Shown here: piece after piece, positions 8,235 to 16,612 of the stretch
Numbering within the stretch: position 1 is the stretch's first letter
How the letters are laid out: each line of letters begins with the position of its first letter
Assembly (NCBI RefSeq): GCF_037023745.1
Contig: NZ_CP146101.1
Span: 7,872,501-7,936,500 of the forward strand
Direction: 5' to 3'
DNA length: 64,000 bases
From: Streptomyces sp. SCSIO 30461
Lineage (GTDB): Bacteria; Actinomycetota; Actinomycetes; Streptomycetales; Streptomycetaceae
Position numbers and translations under genes: made by a program
Notes under the pieces: generated by a model
Seen by the model: the letters and a program-made list of their open reading frames with translations, nothing else
Database searches by the model: none
Told to the model about the DNA's origin: nothing

Positions 8235-8786
8235 TCAGGACGCACCGAAGACGCGCTCGCGGTGTTCGCGCCAGCGGCGCATCATCCCGGCCAGCTCGCC
8301 CTCCATGAACTCGAAGAACTCCAGCGTCTCGGCGAGCCTGCGCCCGGCCGGAGTGGTCGCACCGAAGTCGGCGACGCCGTCGCGGAAGGTGTGCTCCCAG
8401 CGCTTGAGCACGTTGTCCCGGTTGGCCAGCGCCTCGTACCACTGGTTGCTGTGCACGCGGTAGCGGTCACGGCGGGAGCCCGGTTCGCGTTCCCGGGAGA
8501 CCATGTTGACCTGGGAGAGGTAGCGGATCGCTCCGGAGACCGCAGCGGGGCTGACTTTCAGCTGCTCGCTCAGCTCGGCCGAGGTCAGCACGCCCGCGTC
8601 GCTGGAGAGGATCGCCGCGAAGACCCGGGCGGGCATCCGGGTCATGCCCGCCTCGACCAGCTGCGCGGCGAAGCGCTCGACGAAGTCGGACACCACCTGC
8701 CGGTCGTGTGCCCGTGGATCGGCCGGGTCAGTCCGGCCCATCCAGTCGGATGTCTGACCGCTTCGGTCGCTTCGGTCGGTCACCAC
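8235..8786 (-). CDS. MarR/GbsR-type winged-helix transcriptional regulator
   Basis: 183 aa from a GTG at 8784-8786, preferred because AGGGGAG lies 8 nt upstream. A further GTG at 8807 is possible. The winged helix reads FAAILSSDAGVLTSAELSEQL, KVSPAAVSGAIRYLSQVNMV, and a wing EREPGSRRDRYRV. The C-terminal half is helical (FFEFMEGELAGMMRRWREHRE), as in GbsR-like MarR relatives. A perfect palindrome 63 nt upstream is a good autoregulatory operator candidate. The ligand is unknown. Confidence 0.85.
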   Translation of the reverse strand: MVTDRSDRSGQTSDWMGRTDPADPRAHDRQVVSDFVERFAAQLVEAGMTRMPARVFAAILSSDAGVLTSAELSEQLKVSPAAVSGAIRYLSQVNMVSREREPGSRRDRYRVHSNQWYEALANRDNVLKRWEHTFRDGVADFGATTPAGRRLAETLEFFEFMEGELAGMMRRWREHRERVFGAS

Positions 8787-8848
8787 CGGATCAACTCCCC
8801 TGCTCACCGCCTCACCACAGCTGCGCCAAGTTTATATGCTTCCTTAAC

Positions 8849-8864
8849 TTCACAATTTTGTGAA
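8849..8864. promoter_or_regulatory. Palindromic operator candidate upstream of the MarR-type gene
   Basis: TTCACAA-TT-TTGTGAA is a perfect inverted repeat in a locally AT-rich stretch between the P450 stop and the MarR-type start. The size and symmetry suit a dimeric winged-helix regulator, most simply the gene immediately downstream. Confidence 0.6.
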
Positions 8865-8884
8865 ACCATCGGACGGCGGCCGGC

Positions 8885-10117
8885 TCAGAGCTCGACCAGC
8901 AGCTCCCGTACCCCCCTGATCACGAACCCCGGCTTCCATTCCGGCTCAGCCGCCATCCGCATCCCCGGCGCCTCGCGCAGCAGCTCCCGGAAGGACGCGG
9001 ACAGTTCGATCCGGGCGAGCGGAGCGCCCAGGCAGTAGTGGATACCGGCGCCGAACGAGACATGCGAGTTGTCCGGCCGGGTGAGGTCCAGCTCATCGGC
9101 TCGCTCGAAACGCGCCGGGTCGCGATTGGCCGAACCGAAGAGCAGAGCCAGTTCGGAACCACGGGGAATGGTGGTCCCGTCGATCTCGATGTCGTCGAGC
9201 ACCCAGCGTTCGAAGAGCTGCAGCGGGGTGTCGTACCGCATCAGCTCCTCCACGGCTGTGGACAGCCGCGAGTGGTCGGCGCGGAGTCCGGCCAGCTGCT
9301 CCGGGTGGCGGAAGAGGGTCCACCAGCCGTTCGCGGTGGTGTTGACGGTGGCCTCGTGCCCCGCGTTCAGCAGCAGCACACAGGTGGAGACCATCTCCTG
9401 TTCGCTGAGCCGGTCGCCTTCGTCGTACGCCGCGATCAGCGCCGAGATCAGGTCGTCGCCCGGGGCCTTGCGCCGCTCGGCGATCAGCCCCCGCAGATAG
9501 CCGGAGAACTCGACCGAGGCCCTGACGGCGCGCGCCGCCGTCTCGTCCGTCGGATTCAGCTCGTACATCCCGCAGATATCCGCCGACCAGGGCCTCAGTA
9601 GGGGGCGATCCGACTCCGGGATTCCCAGCATCTCCGCGATGACCGCCACCGGCAGCGGCTCCGCGACCTCGGCGAGCAGATCGCCACCACCCTGCTTCAC
9701 CAGTCGTCCCACCAACTCGGCGGCGAGCCGCCGCACCGTGGGCTCCAGCGCCTGCACCGTCCTGGGTGTGAACGCCTTGGTCACCAGACGTCGGATCCGG
9801 GTGTGGTCGGGGGCCTCCAGATCCAGCAGCCCGTGGTCGTTCAGCGTATGGAACGGCTCATGGGCGGCCGGCGGAACGGGACGACCGAACTCCTCGTGGG
9901 TGAAGCGGTGCAGATACGTCCGCCCGAGGCGCCGGTCACGCAGCAGCGCCGAGACGTCCGCGTAGTGCGGCACCAGCCACTGCCGTGTCGGCTCGAACCA
10001 GTGCACCCGCCCGGCGGCTCGAAGCTCCGCGTACGCCGGGTAGGGGTCGGCCGCGAAGGCGGGGGACCAGGGGGCGAAGCCGGAGGTGGCGTGCGGTGAA
10101 GAGGCGGGGGCGTCCAT
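8885..10117 (-). CDS. Cytochrome P450, CYP107-like
   Basis: 410 aa soluble bacterial P450. The I-helix oxygen-binding motif is AGHEAT (252-257), the ExxR pair is in AVEELMRYDTP, and the heme loop FGAGIHYCLGAPLAR gives the thiolate Cys at 362. It activates O2 with electrons from a ferredoxin that is not encoded nearby. The position between purA and fba matches my recollection of the CYP107U1 locus of S. coelicolor, which has been linked to sporulation. The substrate cannot be read from sequence. Confidence 0.93.
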   Translation of the reverse strand: MDAPASSPHATSGFAPWSPAFAADPYPAYAELRAAGRVHWFEPTRQWLVPHYADVSALLRDRRLGRTYLHRFTHEEFGRPVPPAAHEPFHTLNDHGLLDLEAPDHTRIRRLVTKAFTPRTVQALEPTVRRLAAELVGRLVKQGGGDLLAEVAEPLPVAVIAEMLGIPESDRPLLRPWSADICGMYELNPTDETAARAVRASVEFSGYLRGLIAERRKAPGDDLISALIAAYDEGDRLSEQEMVSTCVLLLNAGHEATVNTTANGWWTLFRHPEQLAGLRADHSRLSTAVEELMRYDTPLQLFERWVLDDIEIDGTTIPRGSELALLFGSANRDPARFERADELDLTRPDNSHVSFGAGIHYCLGAPLARIELSASFRELLREAPGMRMAAEPEWKPGFVIRGVRELLVEL

Positions 10118-10213
10118 GGAGGGACGCTAGGGTCAGCGGACGTGGTTCTTCAAGACCTCGGTGTCGAGCGTGCTGCCCACCGGGCGAGGTGCGCAAGGAT
10201 TACGGGACAGCCC

Positions 10214-10894
10214 TTACCCCGGCGTGACCAGCCTCGCCTCGTACGCGAACACCGCCGCCTGTGTGCGGTCCCGGAGCCCCAGCTTCACCAGGATCCGGCT
10301 GACATGCGTCTTGATCGTGGACTCGGCGACCACCAGGTGCGAGGCGATCTCGGCGTTCGACAGGCCCTGGGCGATCAGCACCAGCACCTCCGTCTCGCGC
10401 TCCGTCAGATCGCCGATCCGAGCCATCGCCGGAAGCCGGGGCGAGGTGGAGATCCGGGAGAACTCCGTGATCAGACGGCGGGTGACGGTCGGCGCGAGCA
10501 GTGCCTCACCCGCCGCCACGACCCGTACCCCGTCCGCGAGCTGCCGTGCCGACGCGTCCTTGAGCAGGAAACCGGAGGCTCCGGCACGCAGGGCCTGGTA
10601 GACGTACTCGTCCAGGTCGAATGTGGTGAGGACCAGCACCTTCGCGTCGGAGTCCGCCGCCACGATCTCGCGGGTGGCCTCGATGCCGTTGAGCTCCGGC
10701 ATACGGATGTCCATCAGAACGACGTCCGGGCGCAGGGCCGCGACCTGTGCGACCGCCTCGCGGCCGTTGACCGCCTCGCCGATGACCTCGATGTCCGGCA
10801 TCGCGTTCAGCAGCACCGAGAAGCCCTCGCGGACCATCGCCTGGTCGTCCACGATCAGTACGCGGATCCCTGTCCCGGCAGTGGTGCTGTTCAT
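10214..10894 (-). CDS. NarL/LuxR-type response regulator
   Basis: 226 aa. The receiver domain (about 10-130) has acidic residues VDD at 15-17, phospho-acceptor Asp62 in VLMDIRMPE, a switch Thr in LTTF and Lys in LLKDAS. A LuxR-type HTH (about 160-224) carries DLTERETEVLVLIAQGLSNAEIA and ESTIKTHVSRIL. The start ATG overlaps the stop of the kinase gene in an ATGA, so the pair is translationally coupled. The output genes are unknown. Confidence 0.95.
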   Translation of the reverse strand: MNSTTAGTGIRVLIVDDQAMVREGFSVLLNAMPDIEVIGEAVNGREAVAQVAALRPDVVLMDIRMPELNGIEATREIVAADSDAKVLVLTTFDLDEYVYQALRAGASGFLLKDASARQLADGVRVVAAGEALLAPTVTRRLITEFSRISTSPRLPAMARIGDLTERETEVLVLIAQGLSNAEIASHLVVAESTIKTHVSRILVKLGLRDRTQAAVFAYEARLVTPG

Positions 10895-12249
10895 GCGGAC
10901 TCGTCCTTCGCGACGGGGAGGTACGCAGCGACTTCGTAGCCGCCGTCGTCGGCGGGACCTGCGGTCATCTCGCCGTTCAGCATCGTGACCCGCTCCCGCA
11001 TCCCGGTGAGACCGTGGCCCGAGCCAGGCGAGGGCTTGCCCAGCCGGTCGGCGGGGCCGTTGACGACGCGCACGCCCAGACCTCCCAGCACATACGAGAC
11101 CTCGACCTTGGCCGAGGCACCGGGCGCGTGCCGGAGCACGTTGCTCAGCGCCTCCTGGATGATCCGGTACGCGGAGAGCTCCACGCCCTGCGGCAGCTCG
11201 CGCACCGCGCCGGTGATCGCGAGCCCCACTTCGAGGCCCGCTTCACGGACGTTGCCGATCAGACCACCGAGGTCGGCGAGCGTCGGCTGCGGGGCGTCCG
11301 GAGCCTCGTAGTCCTCGGCCCGTACGACGCCGAGTACGCGGCGCAGCTCGGTGAGCGCGGCCACCGCGTTCTCGCGAATGGTGGCGAAAGCCTGCTCAAG
11401 CTCCGGGGGCGGGTTCTCCACCCGGTAGGGCGCCGCCTCCGCCTGGATGGCGACCACCGACATATGGTGCGCCACCACGTCGTGCAGCTCGCGGGCGATG
11501 GTGGTGCGCTCCTCCAGCAGGGTGCGCCGGTCACGTTCGACGGCGGTCACGCTCTGCTGTACGGCGACCTCCTCGCGGGCCTGACGCCGCACGTGCCACA
11601 AGGTCACGACGAGCAGGGACATCGCGGAGACGAACATCATCGGCACGGTGTTGGCCCCGTAGTAGCCGCCCGGGCTCAGCACCGCACTGGCGAACGTGCC
11701 GTACACACCCGTGAGCAACCACATCCAGGCGGCGGTGCGCGGCCGGGTCCTGAAGGCGACGACCGTGATCACCGTCAGATGAGCGATGAACGACGGTATC
11801 GACCAGGGCCAGTCGCCCCAGCCCGAGACGACCAGGGAGACGAACGGGGTGGAGGCGAGCGACAGCCAGAAGGCGGCCACCGGCCTGATCAGCGTCAGCA
11901 GCACGGCTGCCGCGGGTATGAGGAGCACGAGTACGTTCAGGTCACCGCGGTCCTCGTACGGGTCCGCGGCCACGCCGTAGCCGCCGGTCACCACGAGGAA
12001 CGCGGCGAAGGCCACCAGGGCGTGCCTGATCCAGACCGCCCAGTCGCCCAACCGCTTACCGGGGAGGCGGCGGATCACCGGGCCGTTCCTGCCGAGCGGT
12101 GGCAGGGGCCGGTAGGCGAGGACGTCATGGGCGAGGTCCTCGCGCAGCCCCTGGAGCAGGCCCTTGGCCAGGCGTATCTCGGGGCTGCGGTCTCCGGCGC
12201 TCTCGGCCTCGGGGCGCGGGAGGCGCTGGGTGGTCTGCGAATCGGTCAC
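10891..12249 (-). CDS. Membrane sensor histidine kinase (HisKA_3 type)
   Basis: 452 aa from a GTG at 12247-12249; the longer upstream reading is low-complexity and was rejected. The N-terminal half has about six hydrophobic segments (for example ALVAFAAFLVVTGGYGVA and VLLIPAAAVLLTLI). The dimerisation/phosphoacceptor helix reads TIARELHDVVAHHMSVVAIQ with the His in the ELHD motif. The ATPase part includes ALSNVLRHAPGA and GHGLTGMRERV. It phosphorylates the coupled regulator downstream. Sensing is probably intramembrane, because no large extracellular domain is visible. Confidence 0.93.
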   Translation of the reverse strand: MTDSQTTQRLPRPEAESAGDRSPEIRLAKGLLQGLREDLAHDVLAYRPLPPLGRNGPVIRRLPGKRLGDWAVWIRHALVAFAAFLVVTGGYGVAADPYEDRGDLNVLVLLIPAAAVLLTLIRPVAAFWLSLASTPFVSLVVSGWGDWPWSIPSFIAHLTVITVVAFRTRPRTAAWMWLLTGVYGTFASAVLSPGGYYGANTVPMMFVSAMSLLVVTLWHVRRQAREEVAVQQSVTAVERDRRTLLEERTTIARELHDVVAHHMSVVAIQAEAAPYRVENPPPELEQAFATIRENAVAALTELRRVLGVVRAEDYEAPDAPQPTLADLGGLIGNVREAGLEVGLAITGAVRELPQGVELSAYRIIQEALSNVLRHAPGASAKVEVSYVLGGLGVRVVNGPADRLGKPSPGSGHGLTGMRERVTMLNGEMTAGPADDGGYEVAAYLPVAKDESA

Positions 12250-12427
12250 GTCCGCCAAGGTACGGGGACACGCGGGCGGGGTCGTCACCTGCGATGCGGA
12301 TCCTTTCGCGTCCGTCCCAGGTACTACGCGGCGGACCGACCGGATCACGAACCGTCCACCAGGCCGTTCCACCGGCGCCCCACCGGGCCGTTCCACCAGT
12401 GCCCCGGGAGGCGTGCCGATGGGCGGA

Positions 12428-13375
12428 CTACCACGCGAGCTGGGCGATCTCCTCCGCGACCACGGCGCACGCGTCCGACGCCGGGTCGATCAGCGGGAAG
12501 TGCCCGACCTCTTCGAGGAGCGTGAAGCCGACCGTCTCGCCTGCCTTCGCCGCGGCGTCGGCATACGCCTCGGCGACGGCAGGTGGGACGACGGTGTCCG
12601 TACGGCCCTGGACGATGGTCGTCGCGATCCCGGTGGGCAGCAGTGCTGCCGGATCCGCGCAGGTCAGCCGCTCTTCGAAGTGCTCGCCCGGGCCCAGGAG
12701 CTGCTGCACGGCCCCGCCGCAGACGTCGAGCTCGGCCGCCCGCCGCAGATCCGCGATGGGCGCGAGCGCAACGACTCCGCGCAGTTCGGGCGGCCCCGCG
12801 AGCCGCCAGCCGGCCGGTGCTCCGCCGGGCAGCACATGCCGAGCGGCGGCCCACAGCGCCAGATGGCCGCCCGCGGAGTGGCCGGTGATGACGGTCCGCC
12901 GCGGGTCCGCCTGCGGCAGCGCGGCGGCGACCATGCGGGGCAGCGCATCCAGCGCCGCGGCGATGTCGCCGAACGTGTCCGGCCAGCGTCCGGCCACCGG
13001 CCCGCCGGCGGCGGCGTCGACATCGCGCTGCTGGGGCAGGGCGGCGCCTCTGCGGTACTCGACGTTGGCGACGGCGAAGCCGCGCCGGGCGAGGAAGTCG
13101 GCGAACGGGGTCGCATGCTGCCGGTCGTACGGCGCCCGCCACGCCCCACCGTGCAGCACCACGACCAGGGGCGCCAGATCCCGGCCGTCGCGGGGGGAGT
13201 AGAAGTCGACCTTCTGGTCCGGGTGCTCGCCGTACGCGGCGGTGGCGTCGGGAGCGACGGCCGGATGCGACAGGGCCGAGCTCTCCTCGGCGGCGTCACG
13301 GGCGGCGGCCTCACGGGCGGCCTTGTCGCGGGGAGTCGCGTCGCGTCCGGCGTCGTCCGGGGCGGGGTCCGGCAT
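12428..13375 (-). CDS. Alpha/beta hydrolase, probable kynurenine formamidase
   Basis: 315 aa from the ATG at 13373-13375 (GGAG 8 nt upstream). After a charged N-terminal 45 residues, the hydrolase core shows the oxyanion motif HGGAW (75-79), nucleophile elbow GHSAGG with Ser167, an acid in VQGRTDTVVP and His in EEVGHFPLID. The HGGAW signature is typical of carboxylesterase- and arylformamidase-type enzymes. Its place right after kynA-kynU suggests hydrolysis of N-formylkynurenine to kynurenine, the missing middle step. The substrate is inferred from context only. It lies behind the kynU terminator and so has its own promoter. Confidence 0.75.
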   Translation of the reverse strand: MPDPAPDDAGRDATPRDKAAREAAARDAAEESSALSHPAVAPDATAAYGEHPDQKVDFYSPRDGRDLAPLVVVLHGGAWRAPYDRQHATPFADFLARRGFAVANVEYRRGAALPQQRDVDAAAGGPVAGRWPDTFGDIAAALDALPRMVAAALPQADPRRTVITGHSAGGHLALWAAARHVLPGGAPAGWRLAGPPELRGVVALAPIADLRRAAELDVCGGAVQQLLGPGEHFEERLTCADPAALLPTGIATTIVQGRTDTVVPPAVAEAYADAAAKAGETVGFTLLEEVGHFPLIDPASDACAVVAEEIAQLAW

Positions 13376-13809
13376 GGCGCTCCAACCTTTCGGTACGGGG
13401 CCGAACCGAGTCGGCCAGCCGGGACGGTACCAGTCCGCCGGACCGGGGTCCCGTCCCGGCGATCTTCGCGGGGTCCGTGCCCCCACCGGACACGTGGTCG
13501 CCCAACGGCGGGGTTCGGCCCTCGTCACCGGCGTGTTCGGAGGGCTCAGGCAACGCCGTCGCCCGGGCACCGACGCGGCACCGCCGGCGAAGCCCGCGGC
13601 GACACACCAGGCCGGGGAGTGCGCCGCACGGGCCGCGGTACGTTGCCTGCCCCGGTACGTGGCCGACCGTGTACCGGGGCAGGCCCCTGTACACGGCCCC
13701 CAGCGCATGGCCCACCAGCACATGGCCCACCCCGATACGGGCTCACCCCGCACCGGCCGCGCCGGGCAGGGCGGGCCCGCACCGCTCGAACGGTGCGAGC
13801 CCGCACCCC
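13376..13809. other. 434-bp intergenic region upstream of the hydrolase
   Basis: No gene is supported here; open frames in it are low-complexity. It contains the kynU terminator at 13771-13804, a second 11-bp stem (TGCCCCGGTAC at 13648-13658 with GTACCGGGGCA at 13671-13681), and imperfect repeats of ATGGCCCACC near 13707-13736. The hydrolase promoter must also lie in this stretch. Confidence 0.6.
13771..13804 (-). terminator. kynAU operon terminator
   Basis: A 14-position stem with a single C/A mismatch (GCGGGC.CGCACCG pairing with CGGTGCG.GCCCGC) and loop CTCGAA starts 5 nt after the kynU stop. Confidence 0.75.
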
Positions 13810-15030
13810 TCAGTCGCGCGGCGCCGCCGGGACCTCCGCCAGCACGTCCGCCAGCACCCGCGCCGCCCGCTCGACGTCCGCGAAGCCGACGTACAGCGGG
13901 GTGAAGCCGAAGCGCAGCACATCAGGACGGCGCAGATCGCCGACCACGCCGCGTTCGATCAGTGCCTTCATCACGGCGGGGGCCTCCGCACAGGACAGCG
14001 CGACCTGGCTGCCCCGCTCCGCATGGGCGCGCGGAGTCAGCGAAGTGACCCTGCCATCGGGCGCGTACGCCTCGACGCACTCCAGGAAGAAGTCGGTCAG
14101 GGCCAGCGACTTGGCCCGCACCGCCGCCACCCGGACCCCGTCCCAGACGTCGAGCGCCGACTCCAGCGCCAGCATCGAGAGGATGTCCGGCGTGCCGACC
14201 CGGCCGCGCGGCGCGCCGTCAGCCGCCGTGTAGCCGGCGGCCATGGCGAACGGGTCGGCGTGCGAGTTCCAGCCGGGCAGCGGGGAGTCGAAGCGCGCCT
14301 GGTGCCGCTCGGCGACATACAGATACGCGGGCGAGCCGGGCCCGCCGTTGAGGTACTTGTAGGTGCAGCCGACCGCGAGGTCCACGCCGTGCTCGTCCAG
14401 CCCGACGGGCAGCGCGCCCGCGCTGTGGCACAGATCCCAGACCGCCAGCGCGCCCGCGTCGTGGACGGCTGCCGTGAGGGACGGCAGATCGTGCAGCCGG
14501 CCGGTGCGGAAGTCCACGTGGTTGATGAGCGCCGCCGCCGTACGGGGCCCGAGCGCGGCGGGCAGCTCGGTCGGGGACACCGGTACCAGCCGACGCCCGG
14601 TCAGCCGGGCGGCGGACTCGGCGATATAGCCGTCCGTGGGGAAGGTGGTGGCATCGACCACGATCTCGTCGCGGGCGTCGTCCGCGACCATCCGCACCGC
14701 CGCGACCACGGCCTTGAAGACGTTGACGCTGGTGGAGTCACCCACCACGATCCGGCCTGGCGCCGCGCCGACGAGCGGGGCGATCCGGTCGCCGATCCGC
14801 TCGGGCGCCGTCCACCAGCCGCTCTCTTCCCAGGAGCGGATGCGCAGCTCTCCCCACTCGCGGCTGATGACATCGGCCAGCCGGGCGGGTACATGACGGG
14901 GCAGGGCGCCCAACGAGTTCCCGTCCAGGTAGACCGTGCCGTCGTCGAGGGCGAACAGCTTTCGCCGCTCGGCCAGTTCGTCCGCCGCGTCCAGCTCGGC
15001 GGCCTTGTCCATGAACGTCGCCTCAGACAT
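13810..15030 (-). CDS. kynU: Kynureninase
   Basis: 406 aa PLP enzyme that cleaves kynurenine to anthranilate and alanine. It starts at the ATG 15028-15030, which overlaps the kynA stop by 8 nt. Fold-type I landmarks are YLDGNSLGALPR near the N-terminus, GDSTSVNVFKA, the cofactor aspartate region AVWDLCHSAGALPV, and the Schiff-base Lys225 in GCTYKYLNGGPGSPA. Length is normal. Anthranilate made here can feed tryptophan reuse or secondary metabolism. Confidence 0.95.
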   Translation of the reverse strand: MSEATFMDKAAELDAADELAERRKLFALDDGTVYLDGNSLGALPRHVPARLADVISREWGELRIRSWEESGWWTAPERIGDRIAPLVGAAPGRIVVGDSTSVNVFKAVVAAVRMVADDARDEIVVDATTFPTDGYIAESAARLTGRRLVPVSPTELPAALGPRTAAALINHVDFRTGRLHDLPSLTAAVHDAGALAVWDLCHSAGALPVGLDEHGVDLAVGCTYKYLNGGPGSPAYLYVAERHQARFDSPLPGWNSHADPFAMAAGYTAADGAPRGRVGTPDILSMLALESALDVWDGVRVAAVRAKSLALTDFFLECVEAYAPDGRVTSLTPRAHAERGSQVALSCAEAPAVMKALIERGVVGDLRRPDVLRFGFTPLYVGFADVERAARVLADVLAEVPAAPRD

Positions 15031-15868
15031 GGCTGCGCGCCGTCCACAGCTCAGGGAACACACTCTTGGCCGCGCGCTTCTCCAGCCAGGCGACCCCGGC
15101 AGAACCACCGGTCCCCGCCTTGGCACCCATGGCCCTGCGCGTGGCCACGAGGTGGTCGTTGCGCCATCGCCACACCAGCTCGCCGACATCGGTCAGCGCC
15201 TCACCGAGGCGTACCAGCTCGTCGTTCTGGTCCGCGCCTTCGTACACGGACGCCCACACCCGCTCGACCTCGGGCGACGACTCGTAGCGCAGCGCGAGGT
15301 CCCGGTCGAGCACATCCCGCGGCACGGGCAGTCCGCGGCGCGCCAGCAGCCGCAGCACCTCGTCATACAGGCTCGGCTCGTGCAGTGCCTTCTCCAGCTC
15401 GGCGTGCACACGCGGGGCGCCGCGGTGCGGGACCAGCATCGAGGCCGACTTCTCGCCGAGCAGGAACTCCATGCGCCGGTACATCGCCGACTGGAAGCCC
15501 GAACCCTCGCCGAGGGCGCTGCGGTAGGCGTTGAACTGCACGGGGGTGAGCTGGGCGAGCGGGCGCCAGGACGCGTTCAGCGCGTCCAACTCGCGCACGG
15601 ACCGCTTGAGCGCGTCCATCGCGACGGGCAGGTCGTCGCGACGCAGGGCGTGGGTCGCGGTCTCCCACTCGTGGACGATGACGGTGAACCACAACTCCAT
15701 CACCTGCGTGGTAACCAGGAAGACCATCTCGCCCGGGTCGTCGGACCGAAGGTGCTGGAGGTGGGTGAGGACATCGGCCTGGACGTAGTCCTCATAGGGG
15801 GTGGTGCCCGCGAAGTCGAGATTCGGGGTGACCGAACCGGCTCCGGAGGCATCGGGATACTGCGACAT
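15023..15868 (-). CDS. kynA: Tryptophan 2,3-dioxygenase
   Basis: 281 aa heme dioxygenase that opens the indole ring of L-tryptophan to N-formylkynurenine. The start ATG at 15866-15868 has AGGAG 9 nt upstream. Family landmarks include LDFAGTTPYEDYVQADVL at the N-terminus, FLVTTQVMELWF with the conserved Trp-Phe pair, and FQSAMYRRMEFLLGEKS in the substrate-binding region. It is first of the kynA-kynU pair, which overlap by 8 nt. Confidence 0.95.
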   Translation of the reverse strand: MSQYPDASGAGSVTPNLDFAGTTPYEDYVQADVLTHLQHLRSDDPGEMVFLVTTQVMELWFTVIVHEWETATHALRRDDLPVAMDALKRSVRELDALNASWRPLAQLTPVQFNAYRSALGEGSGFQSAMYRRMEFLLGEKSASMLVPHRGAPRVHAELEKALHEPSLYDEVLRLLARRGLPVPRDVLDRDLALRYESSPEVERVWASVYEGADQNDELVRLGEALTDVGELVWRWRNDHLVATRRAMGAKAGTGGSAGVAWLEKRAAKSVFPELWTARSHV

Positions 15869-15978
15869 CGCTGTCTCCTGACACATGTGTCCGGGTAGCG
15901 GTCCGCCCCTTCCTCGGTGGTCTCGGAGCCCCGGTCCCCTGCGGGCATCATAAACACGGGTCCCAGGGGTAACGCGAG

Positions 15979-16004
15979 GGGCGAGCACCTCGAAGGTGCC
16001 CGCC
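15979..16004 (-). terminator. Hairpin after the DUF3151 gene
   Basis: GGGCG.GCACCT and AGGTGC.CGCCC form a compact stem with a CGA loop, 69 nt past the DUF3151 stop and upstream of kynA. It insulates the kyn operon. Confidence 0.6.
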
Positions 16005-16072
16005 CCGTTCACTACCCGCTGGTACGAACCCGCTGGTCAGCCAGGTGGCCTCGCCGACAGGCCGGTCCCGGG

Positions 16073-16486
16073 TCAGCCCAGCGTCTGCGCCGCGGTCTCG
16101 GAGGACTCACGCAGGAACGTGGAGCAGCGCTCGTACTCCTCCTGCTCGCCTACGGCCTGGGCGGCACGGGCAAGCGCGTGCAGGGCACGCAGGAACCCGC
16201 GGTTCGGATCGTGCTCCCACGGCACAGGGCCGTGCCCCTTCCAGCCGTTGCGGCGCAGGGCGTCGAGACCCCGGTGGTAGCCGGTGCGGGCATAGGCGTA
16301 GGACTCGACGGGCCGCCCCGCCTCGAACGCGTCATCGGCGAGCTGCGCCCAGGCGAGCGAGGACGCCGGGTACTTCGCGGCGACATCGGTGGGCGCGGTG
16401 CCCGCGGCGAGCAGCTCCCTGGGCTCCGGGTCGTCGGGAAGCAGGGTGGGGGGCGGTCCCCCGAGCAGGTTTTCGTGGATGGACAT
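16073..16486 (-). CDS. DUF3151 family protein
   Basis: 137 aa, starting MSIHENLLGGPPPTLLP, matching the conserved actinobacterial DUF3151 family as I remember it. The chain is mostly helical, with SSLAWAQLADDAFEAGR and YAYARTGYHRGLDALRRNGW resembling TPR-like helices, followed by an RGFLRALHALARAAQAVGE helix. It has no signal peptide, cysteines or catalytic motif. Function is unknown; its position near fba is conserved in Streptomyces. Confidence 0.8.
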   Translation of the reverse strand: MSIHENLLGGPPPTLLPDDPEPRELLAAGTAPTDVAAKYPASSLAWAQLADDAFEAGRPVESYAYARTGYHRGLDALRRNGWKGHGPVPWEHDPNRGFLRALHALARAAQAVGEQEEYERCSTFLRESSETAAQTLG

Positions 16487-16543
16487 GGCTTCAGTGTCAC
16501 AGAACCGGGGACCGGTCCGCGCCGGCCCTGCTCAGCAGCCCCC

Positions 16544-16612
16544 AGCCCTGCTCGTCGGCGGCCGCGTCAGCCCTGCTCGTCGGCAGCCCGCGTCAGTCCT
16601 GCTCGTCAGCGG
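16544..16612. repeat. 26-bp direct repeats over the end of the MFS gene
   Basis: Three copies of a unit containing CCCTGCTCGTCGGC occur at 16545, 16571 and (as TCCTGCTCGTCAGC) 16597, spaced exactly 26 bp. The last copy encodes the final residues of the MFS protein, so the repeat grew outward from the coding end. Confidence 0.7.

Noticed and set aside
16544..16612. Possible CRISPR-like repeats
   Set aside because: The 26-bp units are contiguous tandem repeats without unique spacers and overlap a coding end.
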